Positions 35,462 to 45,206 are shown, counted from the first letter of the stretch. The stretch: DNA of 64,000 nt from Gemmatimonadota bacterium (GCA_009840005.1 VXOR01000083.1:82948-146947), one strand, 5' to 3'. Made by a program: numbers and translations. The notes: a model not told the origin generated them from the letters alone.

Positions 35462-37319
35462 TTCGGTCGTCTTCTTCCAACATGCGCCGGGCCTTTAGTC
35501 TGGCTCCCGCTTCTGTAATGACATACTGCTGGTTCGATGCCCGAGGTTTCTCTGGGTTGGTCATTGCCACAATCCCGGACTTAATCAGCGGATCGAGATG
35601 ATGTTTCTTAAAATAACCCCGGTTGGTCACGCCAAGAGTTTCCAGAATATCGGCCAGACGACGGGGCACATCGCATAAGTCAATGATTTTCCAGTGTATT
35701 GCAGACAACTCTGTCAAAGGCTGAACTTGTGCAGTGGACAAGTCATTGGAATGTTCCCCAACTTGTGCAGTGGACAAGTCGGACTGCCTGGGCTGAACTT
35801 GTCCACTGACCAAGTCCTGACCCCGTGCATCAGCTTGGTCAGTAGCTTGGTCAGTTTGGCGGAACCGATCCTCCAGATGCTCAGCCAAGGCATACTTTCT
35901 GCCGGCTCCGATAGGTCTGAAGAGCACTTTTGTGACTAAGGCGTCGGCAAGCTCCCTAGCCTCCGGTCCTGCAAGATCCGTTACGGCCTTGATCTGCGAA
36001 AGCGTGATTGCCTTTTCCCGGCAGCCAAATGCGAATGCCCTTGCCTGTTCGTCGGTGAGTTGTACTCCGAGGCTTGACTGAAAAAGAATCTGCTGCTCCG
36101 ACAGAAGTTCTTCTCTTTTCAGGATAAGCTCAAAGCACTTGTGTCTCTTGATGTTCGCAATAGTGGGTGGAACGTGGCCCAACTGCTGCCAGTTGCGAAA
36201 GACATCGCGCAGTCCCCATCCGGCATTCTCGCTCAGCCCGATGCGCCGGAAAGCGGTTACGATTCGGGGATTGCGAACCTCCTTTTCACCGGGTTCGAGT
36301 AGATCAGCATTAGTATCGAAGGCATCGCCGGGGTTCCAGAAAACAGTCTGGTCGATATAGTGGCGGATACTCGCCTTACGAGAATGATCGGAGTAATCCT
36401 GGTGGATGAGGAGATTGACTATTGATTCGCGGAAGGCGCCGTAATCCGGCGGCGTATCATCTCGCCGCAGGGATGTAGGGTCAACTCGGAACGGCGTTTC
36501 CGCGAACCTCTGGTACCAATCGACAAGGGTTTGCCAAGTGCGGATGAGATTCTCGTCGAGTACAAGTCGATCATTCCAGCGTTCACCAGCATCTGCCCTG
36601 TCGCGAGCCAGCGCAAATCGCTGGCAATCCACTACAGGACGTGGCAGAAGTTGTCGGAAGGCCGCATTGGTGCCGAACAAGAGAATCGCTGCGCGTGATG
36701 GATAGCGCTGTTCAACAAGTAAGCCCATCTCGTTGAGGAAGTCCGCGTCGGATAGCTTTGCATAGGGTCGATTCCCAGAGCGTCCTTCATAGATTCCCCG
36801 GTACCACTTAATGCTCTCCAAGTCGAACGCCGTACTCAGATCAAGATCGACGGCTTGGCCGTCATATCGTTCCACCGCCGCGTCCATGAGAAATCGATTC
36901 CGCTCGTTGTCCGAGCAGCGAATGTCGCTTCCTCCGCTGCGAACGAACGAGCGGCGAATATCCCCATTCAGGAAGACGGGTTTGTCCGAACGATGTACTT
37001 CAGGCACGTAGAAAATAAGAAGGTCCGAGTCGTCGTACTTGTGCAGTTTCTCCCGAACATTCACCACCACGCTTATCTTGTCGGGTTGCCGCAACGTCGT
37101 CAGGAACTCGCTCTGCACTTTATCGACATCGAGAACGCCGACTACCTCCATGTCCTGCCCGCTCTTCTTGACGCCGAATACAAGATGACCACCCTCGGTG
37201 TTTGCAAAAGCAGATACCGTCTCATAGGCATTTCGCGGCACGGCGCGTTGCGCTTCCTTGAATTCGACATCGCGCCATTCATGCGCGTTGAGCAGTTCTA
37301 TCAGTTCATCCTGCGTCAT
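35442..37319 (-). CDS. AlbA_2 (Schlafen-like) ATP-binding protein with repeat linker and wHTH
   Basis: 625 residues. AlbA_2 domain at 1-130 (DVEFKEAQRAVPRN, AFANTEGGHLVFGVKKSG); a GHKL-like ATPase region at about 300-390 (FRESIVNLLIHQDYSD, VTAFRRIGLSENAGWGLRD); then a hydrophilic linker with 12-residue repeats (DLSTAQV units) near 500-540 and a C-terminal winged-helix-like region (LADILETLGVTNRGYFKKHH). Such COG2865-type proteins are often called regulators. It sits between brxC (4-bp gap) and pglX (20-bp overlap), where no gene is found in standard type 3 BREX. Confidence 0.82.
   Translation of the reverse strand: MTQDELIELLNAHEWRDVEFKEAQRAVPRNAYETVSAFANTEGGHLVFGVKKSGQDMEVVGVLDVDKVQSEFLTTLRQPDKISVVVNVREKLHKYDDSDLLIFYVPEVHRSDKPVFLNGDIRRSFVRSGGSDIRCSDNERNRFLMDAAVERYDGQAVDLDLSTAFDLESIKWYRGIYEGRSGNRPYAKLSDADFLNEMGLLVEQRYPSRAAILLFGTNAAFRQLLPRPVVDCQRFALARDRADAGERWNDRLVLDENLIRTWQTLVDWYQRFAETPFRVDPTSLRRDDTPPDYGAFRESIVNLLIHQDYSDHSRKASIRHYIDQTVFWNPGDAFDTNADLLEPGEKEVRNPRIVTAFRRIGLSENAGWGLRDVFRNWQQLGHVPPTIANIKRHKCFELILKREELLSEQQILFQSSLGVQLTDEQARAFAFGCREKAITLSQIKAVTDLAGPEARELADALVTKVLFRPIGAGRKYALAEHLEDRFRQTDQATDQADARGQDLVSGQVQPRQSDLSTAQVGEHSNDLSTAQVQPLTELSAIHWKIIDLCDVPRRLADILETLGVTNRGYFKKHHLDPLIKSGIVAMTNPEKPRASNQQYVITEAGARLKARRMLEEDDRSEDKYG
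35724..35816 (+). repeat. Three 36-bp-spaced coding repeats with palindromic core
   Basis: Starts at 35724, 35760 and 35796 are exactly 36 bases apart. Each unit of 21 bases begins AACTTGT and ends AAGTC; the two perfect copies contain ACTTGT-N7-ACAAGT, an inverted repeat. In frame they give the 12-residue DLSTAQV repeats of the AlbA_2 linker. A separate 12-bp tandem (35832-35855, AGCTTGGTCAGT) follows. Confidence 0.85.
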
Positions 37320-37323
37320 GTGT

Positions 37324-40300
37324 TCACTCCAGCACGATCCTTACCTTGTCGGAATCCTTACCTCTCGTGAGTTCGTCTAGGTAGTCCTCAAACCGCTTCT
37401 TCATTTCCGCTGGCGTTGCCGGTGAACCGCCGGAGAGCAGGGCAGCCCGCAGGTTATTGGTCTTAACCGGAACCTTCTGGAGCCCAGAAAACACCTCGCC
37501 CAAAGCGTGGATGAAGTCTTGGGCGAACTCGTCCGGCAGAGCCTGTTTCTCGATGAAGCCATTCACCAGCTTCTTGGGTTCGGGCTTGAGCAGGTCTAGG
37601 TTGGCTTTTGTAGTAGGGTCCTCTAGGTTGGTCAGTAGCGTCTGGGTCCAGTCGGTCAGCAGCGTATCCAGTTCGTCGTCCAAATCGTCCAGCACCTTTT
37701 CCACAGGCTCGGGGGTCGGCTCCGTGCTTGGTTTGAAGCCACAATGCGGACAGACTGGCGCGGCGTCCATCTCTTGTTCTGTGAGGGTAAAGCAACTCTC
37801 CAATCCAGCTAGTCGGTCTTGAAAGTCGGTAAGATGCTGGCGCGGCATCAACTCAATGGTGGATAACTTCTGCAGCACCTTGAGCCGCTCGTCACTCATC
37901 AATTCGATCTTGCGATTGTCCCCGTTCACGCCAAGCCGTGCCTTAGCATGTAACCCTAAGTATATCTGTAGATATTCCGTCTTGAGGTCAGCCAATTTAC
38001 GCTGGACCTGCTGGCGGAAGTCTGCGTCGCGCTTGGCCGGACCGCTGAGTTGAGCAAGGGTCTCGTCACGCGCTTCTTTCGTCTTGTTCACCCACTCGTG
38101 TCCCGCAGGTAGCACCGCTTCGGCGGTTGAGAGAAAGGACGCAGTAGTGCCGAGATCGGCCACTAGTCCTTGGAGGGATTCGATCTCAGCTAGGGAATCG
38201 AATCCCTCCTGATGAGATGCGACCTCCTGCGCGTCGTAGCGGAAATTCTTGAGTCTGCCGGGCGAGGTATAGACTTGGAGCGTTTCTAAGAAGGTCTTGG
38301 TCTCATCGATCTGGGTGCGGAATTTTTGAGTCTCTTCTTCGGCCAACAGATTCTGGTCCCAAAAAATCAGACCGCGTTGCACGCTCTGCTGCAAGAGCAC
38401 CAGCTTTTCCACTGATTCGGAAATGGCTTTCTGCAACTGTCGGACCGGGTCTTCTTCGTTCTGGGTAACTAGCTGCGCCAAGCCGGGCGTGAGACCGAGC
38501 AGTTCAAACAGGGCTTTGAGGCCCGGCAGATTCCAGTCTTTGGGCCGTTCAACGTGCTTGAACTCCGCGAGTTCGTCCACGCCAGTCCCTGCCAATTGCG
38601 GCAGGCCGGTGGCGTCGAACTTCTTACCCGGAATGGAAAGGACCAGATCGCCGGAATAGACCAGCGCAGATAGGACGACAGCAACCCATTCAGGCTCCAA
38701 ACGCTGACGGTCCTTGTCCATGTACTCCACCCCCTTGTCGTCCTGAATCAGTTCGGAGCGATTGACCACTTGGCCGTGGCCCTTCTTTTCGAGCAGCCCG
38801 AGGATGTGTTTAGCGTACTTGGACTTGTCAGGATCAAGGCGTTCGCCGTCGAGCAGTTCTAGCGCGTCTAGGACTGCTGTCGCCTGCTTAGTGCGGTTTG
38901 GGCCAGCGATGGCCCTCAGTGCGTCTTGGGCAGCTTGGCCCCGGTTGGCTCCGGTGATGAGTACCGAGAAAGAGGGATATTCAGGTGCCTGATCCTCAAA
39001 GTGCGCTTCCAGACAAATGCCGGCGATAGTGTTGACCAAGTCGCGAAAATTGATGCGTTCATGGGAGCCGATGCCAGATAGTTCCCGGATCGATCTGCCC
39101 TTGGCCCATTCGGGAAGCGACTTGGTGCGTCCCTGATAGGTGACCTCAAAAGCATCGGTCATGTGCTTTTGTAGCCACTGCACCAAATCCCGCAGAAAAT
39201 GGGATGACTTGGACTCGTAGGTGGACTTAGCGTGCCCCGATGAAGTAGAAGCCAAGTCTAGGGACGCGGCGTAGTTCCCGAGTGCCGTGCGGAACTCGCT
39301 GTCCATATTGGTATTGGGGAGCCGCAGGAATAACTCGTCGGAGTTCTTTTCATCCTTGAAATACGACGCATCAAAGGGCTGAATGAAATACAGATAAAAG
39401 TCCCGTGGTGGGATGGCAGTGGAACGTTCGTTGGGCGCGCCGAAAAAAAGATACCCCTGCCGTGCTGCCTTCCGCTTCAGCCACTCCAACTCATGTTGCC
39501 AGATCTTGTAGCCAGTGACGTAAGTCTGGTCCGTACACTCCATAACCCGTCTCAGGGCATCGTAGTAGTAACGGTCTAACTGAGAGGCGTCGAGACTCTC
39601 GGCACGCCTCTCGATCAGCGCGTCAAAGTCGTCGGTCTTCTTCAGGTCGAGATAGAACTGCCGGTTGTCCGAGTTCGATGAGATGAATTGACCGTTGACC
39701 GTCTTGTGAATTTCCCGGAGGACGGTCTCCACCTGAGAGAGCAAATCGTCGGCCGGATCGCCGCCCAACTCCTCAATACCCGGTTGATATAAGCAAAGTC
39801 CGTCCCGCAACTCCTCGGCCGTTGCGCCTAGGGTGGAGTAGATGTCGCCGGTGGTAAGCCGGTGTACCGAAAGGGCATGGATGAGCCGCAGCGCCATAGA
39901 CTCATAGGCCGGGCGCGTGAATGCCTGCTGGATGCGGGACTCCAGCACTTGGCTACAGTTGATGACCGCCTTAATGTCCGGTACGGCGCGAAACGAGGGG
40001 TTCTCGCGGAGGTTATTCCAGTAAGTGTCGTAGGCAATAAGCCCAGGACGGTCATCCGGCATGTCCTGGCTGAGCATTTTCTTCATGGCCAGAGAGAGAG
40101 TCCTCAATACCTCGCGCTTCTCCACGGCGGTTACGCGTTCAAAGGTGTCTATATAATCGGGATGCACCGGAAAGAGTCGGACGAACTCATCCATACGCTC
40201 GTTCATCTGGCCATAGAATTTGCCGAAGGGCGTAAGATATTCGCGTATTTTGACCTGTTGCTCGCCGGTCTTCTTGAGCAACCGCTCCGCCACCACGAAC

Positions 40301-41055
40301 TGGACATCGTTGCGGGCGATGAGTACTTGCTCAAACCGATCCTTCACACGGCGGATGCTATCGGCTACAAAAGAAAAACGGGGACTATCGAAGATGGCTT
40401 CTTGGACGCCGGCCATGAAGCGGAAGCGTAGGTCTTTACAAACCTCGCCGATCTCACGAAGGAAGTTCAGATCCAAGATGAGTTCTTGGTCCTTGCGGGT
40501 GCGCAGATAATCGAGCAGTTCGTCCACCACGAGTAGCAGACCGTGGTCTGGAAACTCCTGGTGGAACGCGCTCATCATCTCTTCAAAGGAGCGTTTGTTG
40601 CTGGATACCTGATCGGCGGAGGGGAAGTTGTAGCTTACTCCCAGCGCACCAAGCTGCTCTTCCAGTTCCGCCACGAGAATGTCTCGCAGGGACATAGTGG
40701 TGGCTCCGATTTCGGTACGGACCACCTTGAACCGGCCACCGATTTTTTCGGAAGCAGCCGCCACGTCGGAGTTGTTGAGGCTGGAAGCAAGGTCCGGATT
40801 CTCCGCAAGCGCAGAGATCACCGACATGAGGTGGGATTTACCCGTGCCGTAGTTGCCCACCACCAGAAGCCCCTTGTTGTCAGTGGGCTGCTCGAATTGC
40901 AACTGGGGAAAAACCAAGCCCGTCAGCTTTTCCGCCATCTCCTCGGATATGACGTAAGTCTCGACAAGCCGCTGGGCCGCAGCGGCTTCGTCGGCATCCC
41001 GCAACTGCACCACAGACTCAATGGGTTCAAACTGAATCAGAGCCCCGTATTTCAT
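37324..41055 (-). CDS. brxC: BrxC-like ATPase of BREX type 3 (DUF6079)
   Basis: 1243 residues. Walker A GNYGTGKS (67-74), Walker [13 protein letters not shown] near 176-187, and a long helical remainder with a coiled-coil-rich C-terminal third and a single CPHC pair near 1105. BrxC is the large AAA+ ATPase of BREX. Length and domain layout fit the type 3 form. It starts 34 bases after brxF and ends 4 bases before the AlbA_2 gene. The ORF has no break over 3.7 kb. Confidence 0.88.
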   Translation of the reverse strand: MKYGALIQFEPIESVVQLRDADEAAAAQRLVETYVISEEMAEKLTGLVFPQLQFEQPTDNKGLLVVGNYGTGKSHLMSVISALAENPDLASSLNNSDVAAASEKIGGRFKVVRTEIGATTMSLRDILVAELEEQLGALGVSYNFPSADQVSSNKRSFEEMMSAFHQEFPDHGLLLVVDELLDYLRTRKDQELILDLNFLREIGEVCKDLRFRFMAGVQEAIFDSPRFSFVADSIRRVKDRFEQVLIARNDVQFVVAERLLKKTGEQQVKIREYLTPFGKFYGQMNERMDEFVRLFPVHPDYIDTFERVTAVEKREVLRTLSLAMKKMLSQDMPDDRPGLIAYDTYWNNLRENPSFRAVPDIKAVINCSQVLESRIQQAFTRPAYESMALRLIHALSVHRLTTGDIYSTLGATAEELRDGLCLYQPGIEELGGDPADDLLSQVETVLREIHKTVNGQFISSNSDNRQFYLDLKKTDDFDALIERRAESLDASQLDRYYYDALRRVMECTDQTYVTGYKIWQHELEWLKRKAARQGYLFFGAPNERSTAIPPRDFYLYFIQPFDASYFKDEKNSDELFLRLPNTNMDSEFRTALGNYAASLDLASTSSGHAKSTYESKSSHFLRDLVQWLQKHMTDAFEVTYQGRTKSLPEWAKGRSIRELSGIGSHERINFRDLVNTIAGICLEAHFEDQAPEYPSFSVLITGANRGQAAQDALRAIAGPNRTKQATAVLDALELLDGERLDPDKSKYAKHILGLLEKKGHGQVVNRSELIQDDKGVEYMDKDRQRLEPEWVAVVLSALVYSGDLVLSIPGKKFDATGLPQLAGTGVDELAEFKHVERPKDWNLPGLKALFELLGLTPGLAQLVTQNEEDPVRQLQKAISESVEKLVLLQQSVQRGLIFWDQNLLAEEETQKFRTQIDETKTFLETLQVYTSPGRLKNFRYDAQEVASHQEGFDSLAEIESLQGLVADLGTTASFLSTAEAVLPAGHEWVNKTKEARDETLAQLSGPAKRDADFRQQVQRKLADLKTEYLQIYLGLHAKARLGVNGDNRKIELMSDERLKVLQKLSTIELMPRQHLTDFQDRLAGLESCFTLTEQEMDAAPVCPHCGFKPSTEPTPEPVEKVLDDLDDELDTLLTDWTQTLLTNLEDPTTKANLDLLKPEPKKLVNGFIEKQALPDEFAQDFIHALGEVFSGLQKVPVKTNNLRAALLSGGSPATPAEMKKRFEDYLDELTRGKDSDKVRIVLE

Positions 41056-41089
41056 CGCATCTGCTCTCTTGCAGTGAAATCTGTTGGTT

Positions 41090-41569
41090 TCATGTCGTCA
41101 TCTCTGGACTTACTACCAGAAAATCACGCATCGGATAGCGTCTGTACTCCGGGTGCCCCGGAGCGGCATAGGTCAAATGATCGTCAACGATGGTGCCGTT
41201 CCATGCAGCCACCACGGTCTTATTGCGGGAAAGTCCCTGGAGCAGCCGAAGCGGATCCTGTTGTAAGTTAATGTCGAATATGATTTCGATGTTGTCGAGT
41301 AGGATCGCCTCATCTCCACCATCGCTGATAATCTTTTGAAGAAGACGCGGTAGCTGCAAGACCCGCTGGCGCTCGGTCAACTCCAGCATCCGTCGAGAAA
41401 GCTCGAGGTTGACATTCACCAAGGGCACACCAGTGCGATTCCGCACATCTTGCAACGCAGTGGTCTTGCCTGCACCTGCCGGTGCGACGACCAACACCAG
41501 CCGATTATAAAGACCGGCGGCCGGCCCAACCTTTTGCATAATCTGATCGGCAAGAGAGTCCGCCATCAC
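41090..41569 (-). CDS. brxF: BrxF small P-loop ATPase of BREX type 3
   Basis: 159 residues. Walker A APAGAGKT (29-36), Walker [13 protein letters not shown] near 88-99, and a C-terminal [14 protein letters not shown]. BrxF is the small ATPase diagnostic of type 3 BREX and is the first gene of the operon here. The start is GTG 41569 or ATG 41566, both behind AAAGG. The gap to the Gfo/Idh stop is only 36 bp and no promoter was found in it. Confidence 0.85.
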   Translation of the reverse strand: MMADSLADQIMQKVGPAAGLYNRLVLVVAPAGAGKTTALQDVRNRTGVPLVNVNLELSRRMLELTERQRVLQLPRLLQKIISDGGDEAILLDNIEIIFDINLQQDPLRLLQGLSRNKTVVAAWNGTIVDDHLTYAAPGHPEYRRYPMRDFLVVSPEMTT

Positions 41570-41591
41570 CTTTCCCCTATGGATTGTTTCA

Positions 41592-41611
41592 ATTTTCGTC
41601 TGGTCCTAGGG
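41592..41611 (+). repeat. Right boundary direct repeat of BREX island
   Basis: ATTTTCGTCTGGTCCTAGGG, differing from the left copy (25773-25792) at one base. It overlaps the stop codon of the Gfo/Idh gene and, read on the + strand, encodes IFVWS and stop, the tail of the 2OG oxygenase at 21774. Confidence 0.75.
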
Positions 41612-42664
41612 CTGCATGTCCTCGCCGCGCAGCAGGAAGGCGCGGATGTCGTAGCGGCCCGGACGCTCTACTGGCAAATCCCCCGCCTCGATCATTACCT
41701 CCAGCGGCGAAGCCATCGTCCGCAAAGGCAGCGCAGTCACCTCGTGTAGCCGCGCCGACTCGTACGTGGCCATGATGATCTCCACTGCCGCTCGGCCGTT
41801 TTCCGCTTGGCCGCGATGCTCGACCTTGCCTTCGATCCACTCCACAATCTCGCGCTGCTGCCCAACGCTGGGGTCCTCGCCCTCGCCCGGACGCTCCTCC
41901 CAAGTGCCGGTCTTGCTGTTGAGCAGCCGCACCTTGCTCTCATCGAGTTCAATTATGCCCTCCGAGCCGTAGAAAACCCCGCCTTGGTAATTCGGACCGG
42001 CTAGCTCCTGCAAAAGCTGGCCAATGGCCCCGTTGTCAAATTGCACGATGCACAGACTGCGATCCTCAATGGGAATGTCGCGCTCAAAGCGCTCGGTCTT
42101 GCGCTCGATATTGCCCATCACCCACACGGCCTGGGGATCGCCCATCACATAGCGCATCATATCCAACAGGTGCGAGCAGTCGTTGAGCAAGCCCTGTCCG
42201 CCGCGCGCATTGACCTGCCGCACCTCGCCGATGACCCCTTCTGCCACCAGTTCCTTGGCCAAAGTCCACGCCGGATTGAAGCGGCGCTGATGGGCAATGG
42301 CCAACTTGACGTGGTTGCGCCGGGCGGCGATCAGCATGTCGTCGCAATCGCCTAAACTGGTCGCCATGGGCTTTTCGCACAGCACGGCTTTGGGTTTGCG
42401 CACGCAAGCAGCAATCGTCATCGGCGCGTGCAATTTGTGCCAAGTACACACCGAGACAATGTCGAGTGCCTCCTCGTCGAGCATCTGGCGGCAATCCTCG
42501 TAGCGTTGGGCGATCCCATGCCGCTCGCCGAAATCCGCCCGCGCCGCAGCCACTGGATCGGCCAATGCCACTACCTCGACTTGGTCCACTCCGTTCCAGC
42601 CTTGCATGTGGTAGTTGGCAATGCCGCCACTGCCGATAATGCCCACTCGGTATTTTTCTGCCAT
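41606..42664 (-). CDS. Gfo/Idh/MocA family oxidoreductase
   Basis: 352 residues. Rossmann motif IIGSGGIANYHMQGW, then CEKPMATS (E-K-P), and NARGGQGLLNDCSHLLDMMRY with the active-site His. NAD(P)-dependent oxidation of a sugar or cyclitol is likely. AAAGGAAG precedes ATG 42664. Upstream lies the hairpin element at 42734 and the hydrolase gene in the same direction; downstream the BREX operon follows after 36 bp, so read-through into brxF is possible. Its last bases recur at 22604-22642. Confidence 0.88.
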   Translation of the reverse strand: MAEKYRVGIIGSGGIANYHMQGWNGVDQVEVVALADPVAAARADFGERHGIAQRYEDCRQMLDEEALDIVSVCTWHKLHAPMTIAACVRKPKAVLCEKPMATSLGDCDDMLIAARRNHVKLAIAHQRRFNPAWTLAKELVAEGVIGEVRQVNARGGQGLLNDCSHLLDMMRYVMGDPQAVWVMGNIERKTERFERDIPIEDRSLCIVQFDNGAIGQLLQELAGPNYQGGVFYGSEGIIELDESKVRLLNSKTGTWEERPGEGEDPSVGQQREIVEWIEGKVEHRGQAENGRAAVEIIMATYESARLHEVTALPLRTMASPLEVMIEAGDLPVERPGRYDIRAFLLRGEDMQP

Positions 42665-42733
42665 GTCATCTTCCTTTGTTGGAGGTTTCCGACTCGGTCT
42701 GTGACCAAGTTCAATTAACGATTGACTTACTAA

Positions 42734-42829
42734 GTAGGAGATGCTTCGCTCCGCTCAGCATGACAGGAACTGGTACTCGCCTTCCTTGTCATGCTGAGCG
42801 GAGCGAAGCGGAGTCGAAGCATCTCCTAC
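42734..42829. repeat. Hairpin repeat related to the 23.3-kb MITE
   Basis: Arms GTAGGAGATGCTTCG (42734-42748) and its complement (42815-42829), with inner GCTCAGCATGACA and TGTCATGCTGAGC arms. These inner sequences also occur in the 23229-23411 element. The right end supplies the stop codon of the hydrolase gene. Confidence 0.8.
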
Positions 42830-44748
42830 CCGTTATGCTTAATCAACAACTCGACAATCGCATCCTCGCTCATCCCCTCGGCCTCGACCACGAGCTGCGT
42901 TCCCTTGCCCGCCGCCCGATAGCATCGCCTAGCGACGCGCTCCGGGAAATGATCCCCAGCCCCATGCACCAACAACCGCCCCGGCGCACACAACGCCAGC
43001 GCCGTCCGCACATCGCCCAAGGCGCGAATCCCCGGGGCAAAAAGCGCTCCGCTCCACGCTTCGTCGTCTCCCAAATCGCAGCCATCCCAGTCCACTGCAG
43101 TGCTGCCGACGCCGCTAGTCAGCGCCCGCGCAAACAGGCACCAGATGCCAGCTTCGCCCTGCCCGACGAGGTGGCGCTTGTCCACGCGCAGGTGCTGGGC
43201 CAGATAGGCCAGCCCCGTGAGGATGTCCTGCACCCGGCAAGCCATCGTCGCCTGATTGTACGTGTGGTACAGAGGACCCATTTCGTCGTGTCCCTCCCTC
43301 TCCGTCCCATCAGTCAGGAAGGGGGCGATGACCAGTACAGCTCCACCCGCTTGCAACAAACCCTGCGCCAGCGCACCCGGCTCATCGCCGTCCCAATTCG
43401 CGTCAGCAATCAGCGTCGCCGGCACCTTGCCTTGGGGACCACTCGGAAGAAAAAACGCCGCTCGCACCCGCTCTCCTCGGCCCACGCGCCCCAAGACCAG
43501 ATTTTCGGCCACATAGCCCTCCTCCCGCCGAAATCCCAAGCTCTCGACCGCTACTTGAGGCGCGGCATCCACTCCGAGCAGACTTGCCAGTGCCGGGCGC
43601 GTCTCCCACTGGAAGCGCCGAATGCGGGCCGATGCCAGCCGCGCGCCCAAGCGCTTCTCGCTGCGAGCGATCACGGCGTCAAAGACCCCTTGTGCGTCGA
43701 GCGCATGAGCCGGTTTTTTGCGCCCGCTGAACACCAGCAAATCCTCGTCTTCCTCTACGGTAAATGGCTGTTCGGCGACCTTCCCTTGCCCGCCGAGCAG
43801 GTGGCGCTTGAAAAACGCGTACACGGCCTCGCGGCTCGGCTGGTTGTAGTTGTGCGGGGCGTCTATCTGCACCTCGCTCACCTTGTTTTGTTCTCCATAA
43901 AGCCCGTAGATCGCACGCACCGCCGGGAACTCAACCTCCGGCGTGTTCGCCGTCCAGTCGCCGGTACACGACACCAGCAACAAGGGCCTCGGTGCCATAC
44001 AACTCGCGATTTCCACATTATTGATGTCCAGCCGCAAGTGGCCCTGATTCTCGCAGCGACAGCCGCCCTGCATAAAGGCCGAGACCATGTTGACCGGAGC
44101 CGCCGCCTTGATCCGCTCGTCAACCGCCATCAGCAAAAAGGTCTGCGTCCCCCCACCGGACGCACCCGTGCAGCCTATGCGCTCGGCATCTACATCCGCC
44201 AGCGATGCGAGGAAGTCAACCACCCGTATGCTGTTCCACAGTTGCAGACTCAGCGCGCCGATCCCCCACAGGGCCTCGCGCCGCCCCCCAATCTCCCGAT
44301 GCACGAATTGGTCGCTGTCATTGTACCCAACCATGTCGTACGAAAAGGCCACCATGCCCTGCCGCGCAAAGTTGATGCAGCGCCCAGCAATCGACCCCAG
44401 CTCGGTGTTTTCGAGACGCCCGTGCTCCCAGTGGCCGTGCGGACAGGCAAGTGCCGGAAAAGGCCCCTCGCCCAGCGGCCGGTACAGATTGCCGCAGACG
44501 AAAAAGCCGGGCAGGCTCTCGAAAAAGACCTTTTCCACCGCATAGCCCTTCCGTTCAATCCGCCCAAAAACCTGCGCCTTGAGCGGGGTCTTCGCCGGTA
44601 GCGGCCACAATCCCGCACAGACGAGCATGTGCCGGCGGATCGCCGCCGCTCGCTGCTCCCATTCCGCCAGCGTCCAATAGCGGCGCAAGGCCCACGGCGT
44701 GCTAACGTGTTTGGCTGCGCCTAGCCGTGTATCACTTGTAACAGTCAT
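42826..44748 (-). CDS. Double-domain alpha/beta hydrolase (acetyl xylan esterase-like)
   Basis: 640 residues. The first half is an alpha/beta-hydrolase with ACPHGHWEHGR, nucleophile elbow CTGASGGGTQ (G-x-S-x-G type), and LDAPHNYN (catalytic His). The second half repeats the fold but its elbow reads VGQGEAGI, with Glu in place of Ser, so it is probably not catalytic. No signal peptide. AGGAGG 7 bases before ATG 44748 makes this start better than 44784. Likely an esterase on acylated sugars, as inferred from family type. The stop lies in the hairpin repeat. Confidence 0.78.
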   Translation of the reverse strand: MTVTSDTRLGAAKHVSTPWALRRYWTLAEWEQRAAAIRRHMLVCAGLWPLPAKTPLKAQVFGRIERKGYAVEKVFFESLPGFFVCGNLYRPLGEGPFPALACPHGHWEHGRLENTELGSIAGRCINFARQGMVAFSYDMVGYNDSDQFVHREIGGRREALWGIGALSLQLWNSIRVVDFLASLADVDAERIGCTGASGGGTQTFLLMAVDERIKAAAPVNMVSAFMQGGCRCENQGHLRLDINNVEIASCMAPRPLLLVSCTGDWTANTPEVEFPAVRAIYGLYGEQNKVSEVQIDAPHNYNQPSREAVYAFFKRHLLGGQGKVAEQPFTVEEDEDLLVFSGRKKPAHALDAQGVFDAVIARSEKRLGARLASARIRRFQWETRPALASLLGVDAAPQVAVESLGFRREEGYVAENLVLGRVGRGERVRAAFFLPSGPQGKVPATLIADANWDGDEPGALAQGLLQAGGAVLVIAPFLTDGTEREGHDEMGPLYHTYNQATMACRVQDILTGLAYLAQHLRVDKRHLVGQGEAGIWCLFARALTSGVGSTAVDWDGCDLGDDEAWSGALFAPGIRALGDVRTALALCAPGRLLVHGAGDHFPERVARRCYRAAGKGTQLVVEAEGMSEDAIVELLIKHNG

Positions 44749-44812
44749 CCTAGGTCCTCCTTTAGGAATCGTCCCCAATACCATCCGACCCTACCGCCTA
44801 ACAGAGTCGATC

Positions 44813-44867
44813 TTGACATGCCCCTAGGCCAGAGACACATTAGAATTAATCAATTCCAATTAAAATT
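44813..44867 (+). promoter_or_regulatory. Promoter/operator region of the toxin-antitoxin pair
   Basis: A TTGACA at 44813-44818 and, downstream, four AATT blocks within 44844-44867. The latter resembles an AT-rich operator of the kind bound by antitoxins. The exact -10 is not clear. Confidence 0.35.
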
Positions 44868-44888
44868 CATCCCAGGAGCAAAAACAAC

Positions 44889-45203
44889 ATGGGCAAACAG
44901 GCGAAGTCTCGCAAACCTGTAGTACACCATATCCCCATCACCAAAGCACGCATCAACCTAGGCCAAGTCGTGCGCCGCGCTCACCTCAATCGCGAGTGTT
45001 TTGTCCTAGAGAAGGACGGCATCCCGGTAGCTGGCATCATGAACGTGGACGATATGGAAAATTGGCTTGAGCAACAGGACCCAAGTATGCGCACACAGAT
45101 TGCCGAGGGCTATGCAGAATACAAAAAAGGCGATACCACCTCGCTGGATGCATTCATCACGGATGTACGCAAGAAAAGCCCCGGCAAGCGAGAAAGCAAG
45201 TAA
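44889..45203 (+). CDS. Phd/YefM-like antitoxin
   Basis: 104 residues. HIPITKARINLGQVVRRAHL and FVLEKDGIPVAGIMNVDDME show the Phd/YefM fold that binds DNA as an antitoxin dimer, with a hydrophilic C-terminal region (DAFITDVRKKSPGK) that would wrap the toxin. CAGGAGC precedes the ATG. Followed after 3 bases by the RelE-type toxin. Likely autoregulates through the AT-rich region upstream. Confidence 0.85.
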   Translation: MGKQAKSRKPVVHHIPITKARINLGQVVRRAHLNRECFVLEKDGIPVAGIMNVDDMENWLEQQDPSMRTQIAEGYAEYKKGDTTSLDAFITDVRKKSPGKRESK

Positions 45204-45206
45204 TCT

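Noticed and set aside
35724..35816. Possible CRISPR array from 36-bp periodic repeats
   Set aside because: Only three units, in frame inside a coding gene, with related rather than unique spacers.
42676..44601. 641-codon + strand open frame
   Set aside because: Antisense to the double hydrolase; rich in Arg, His and Pro without recognisable domains.
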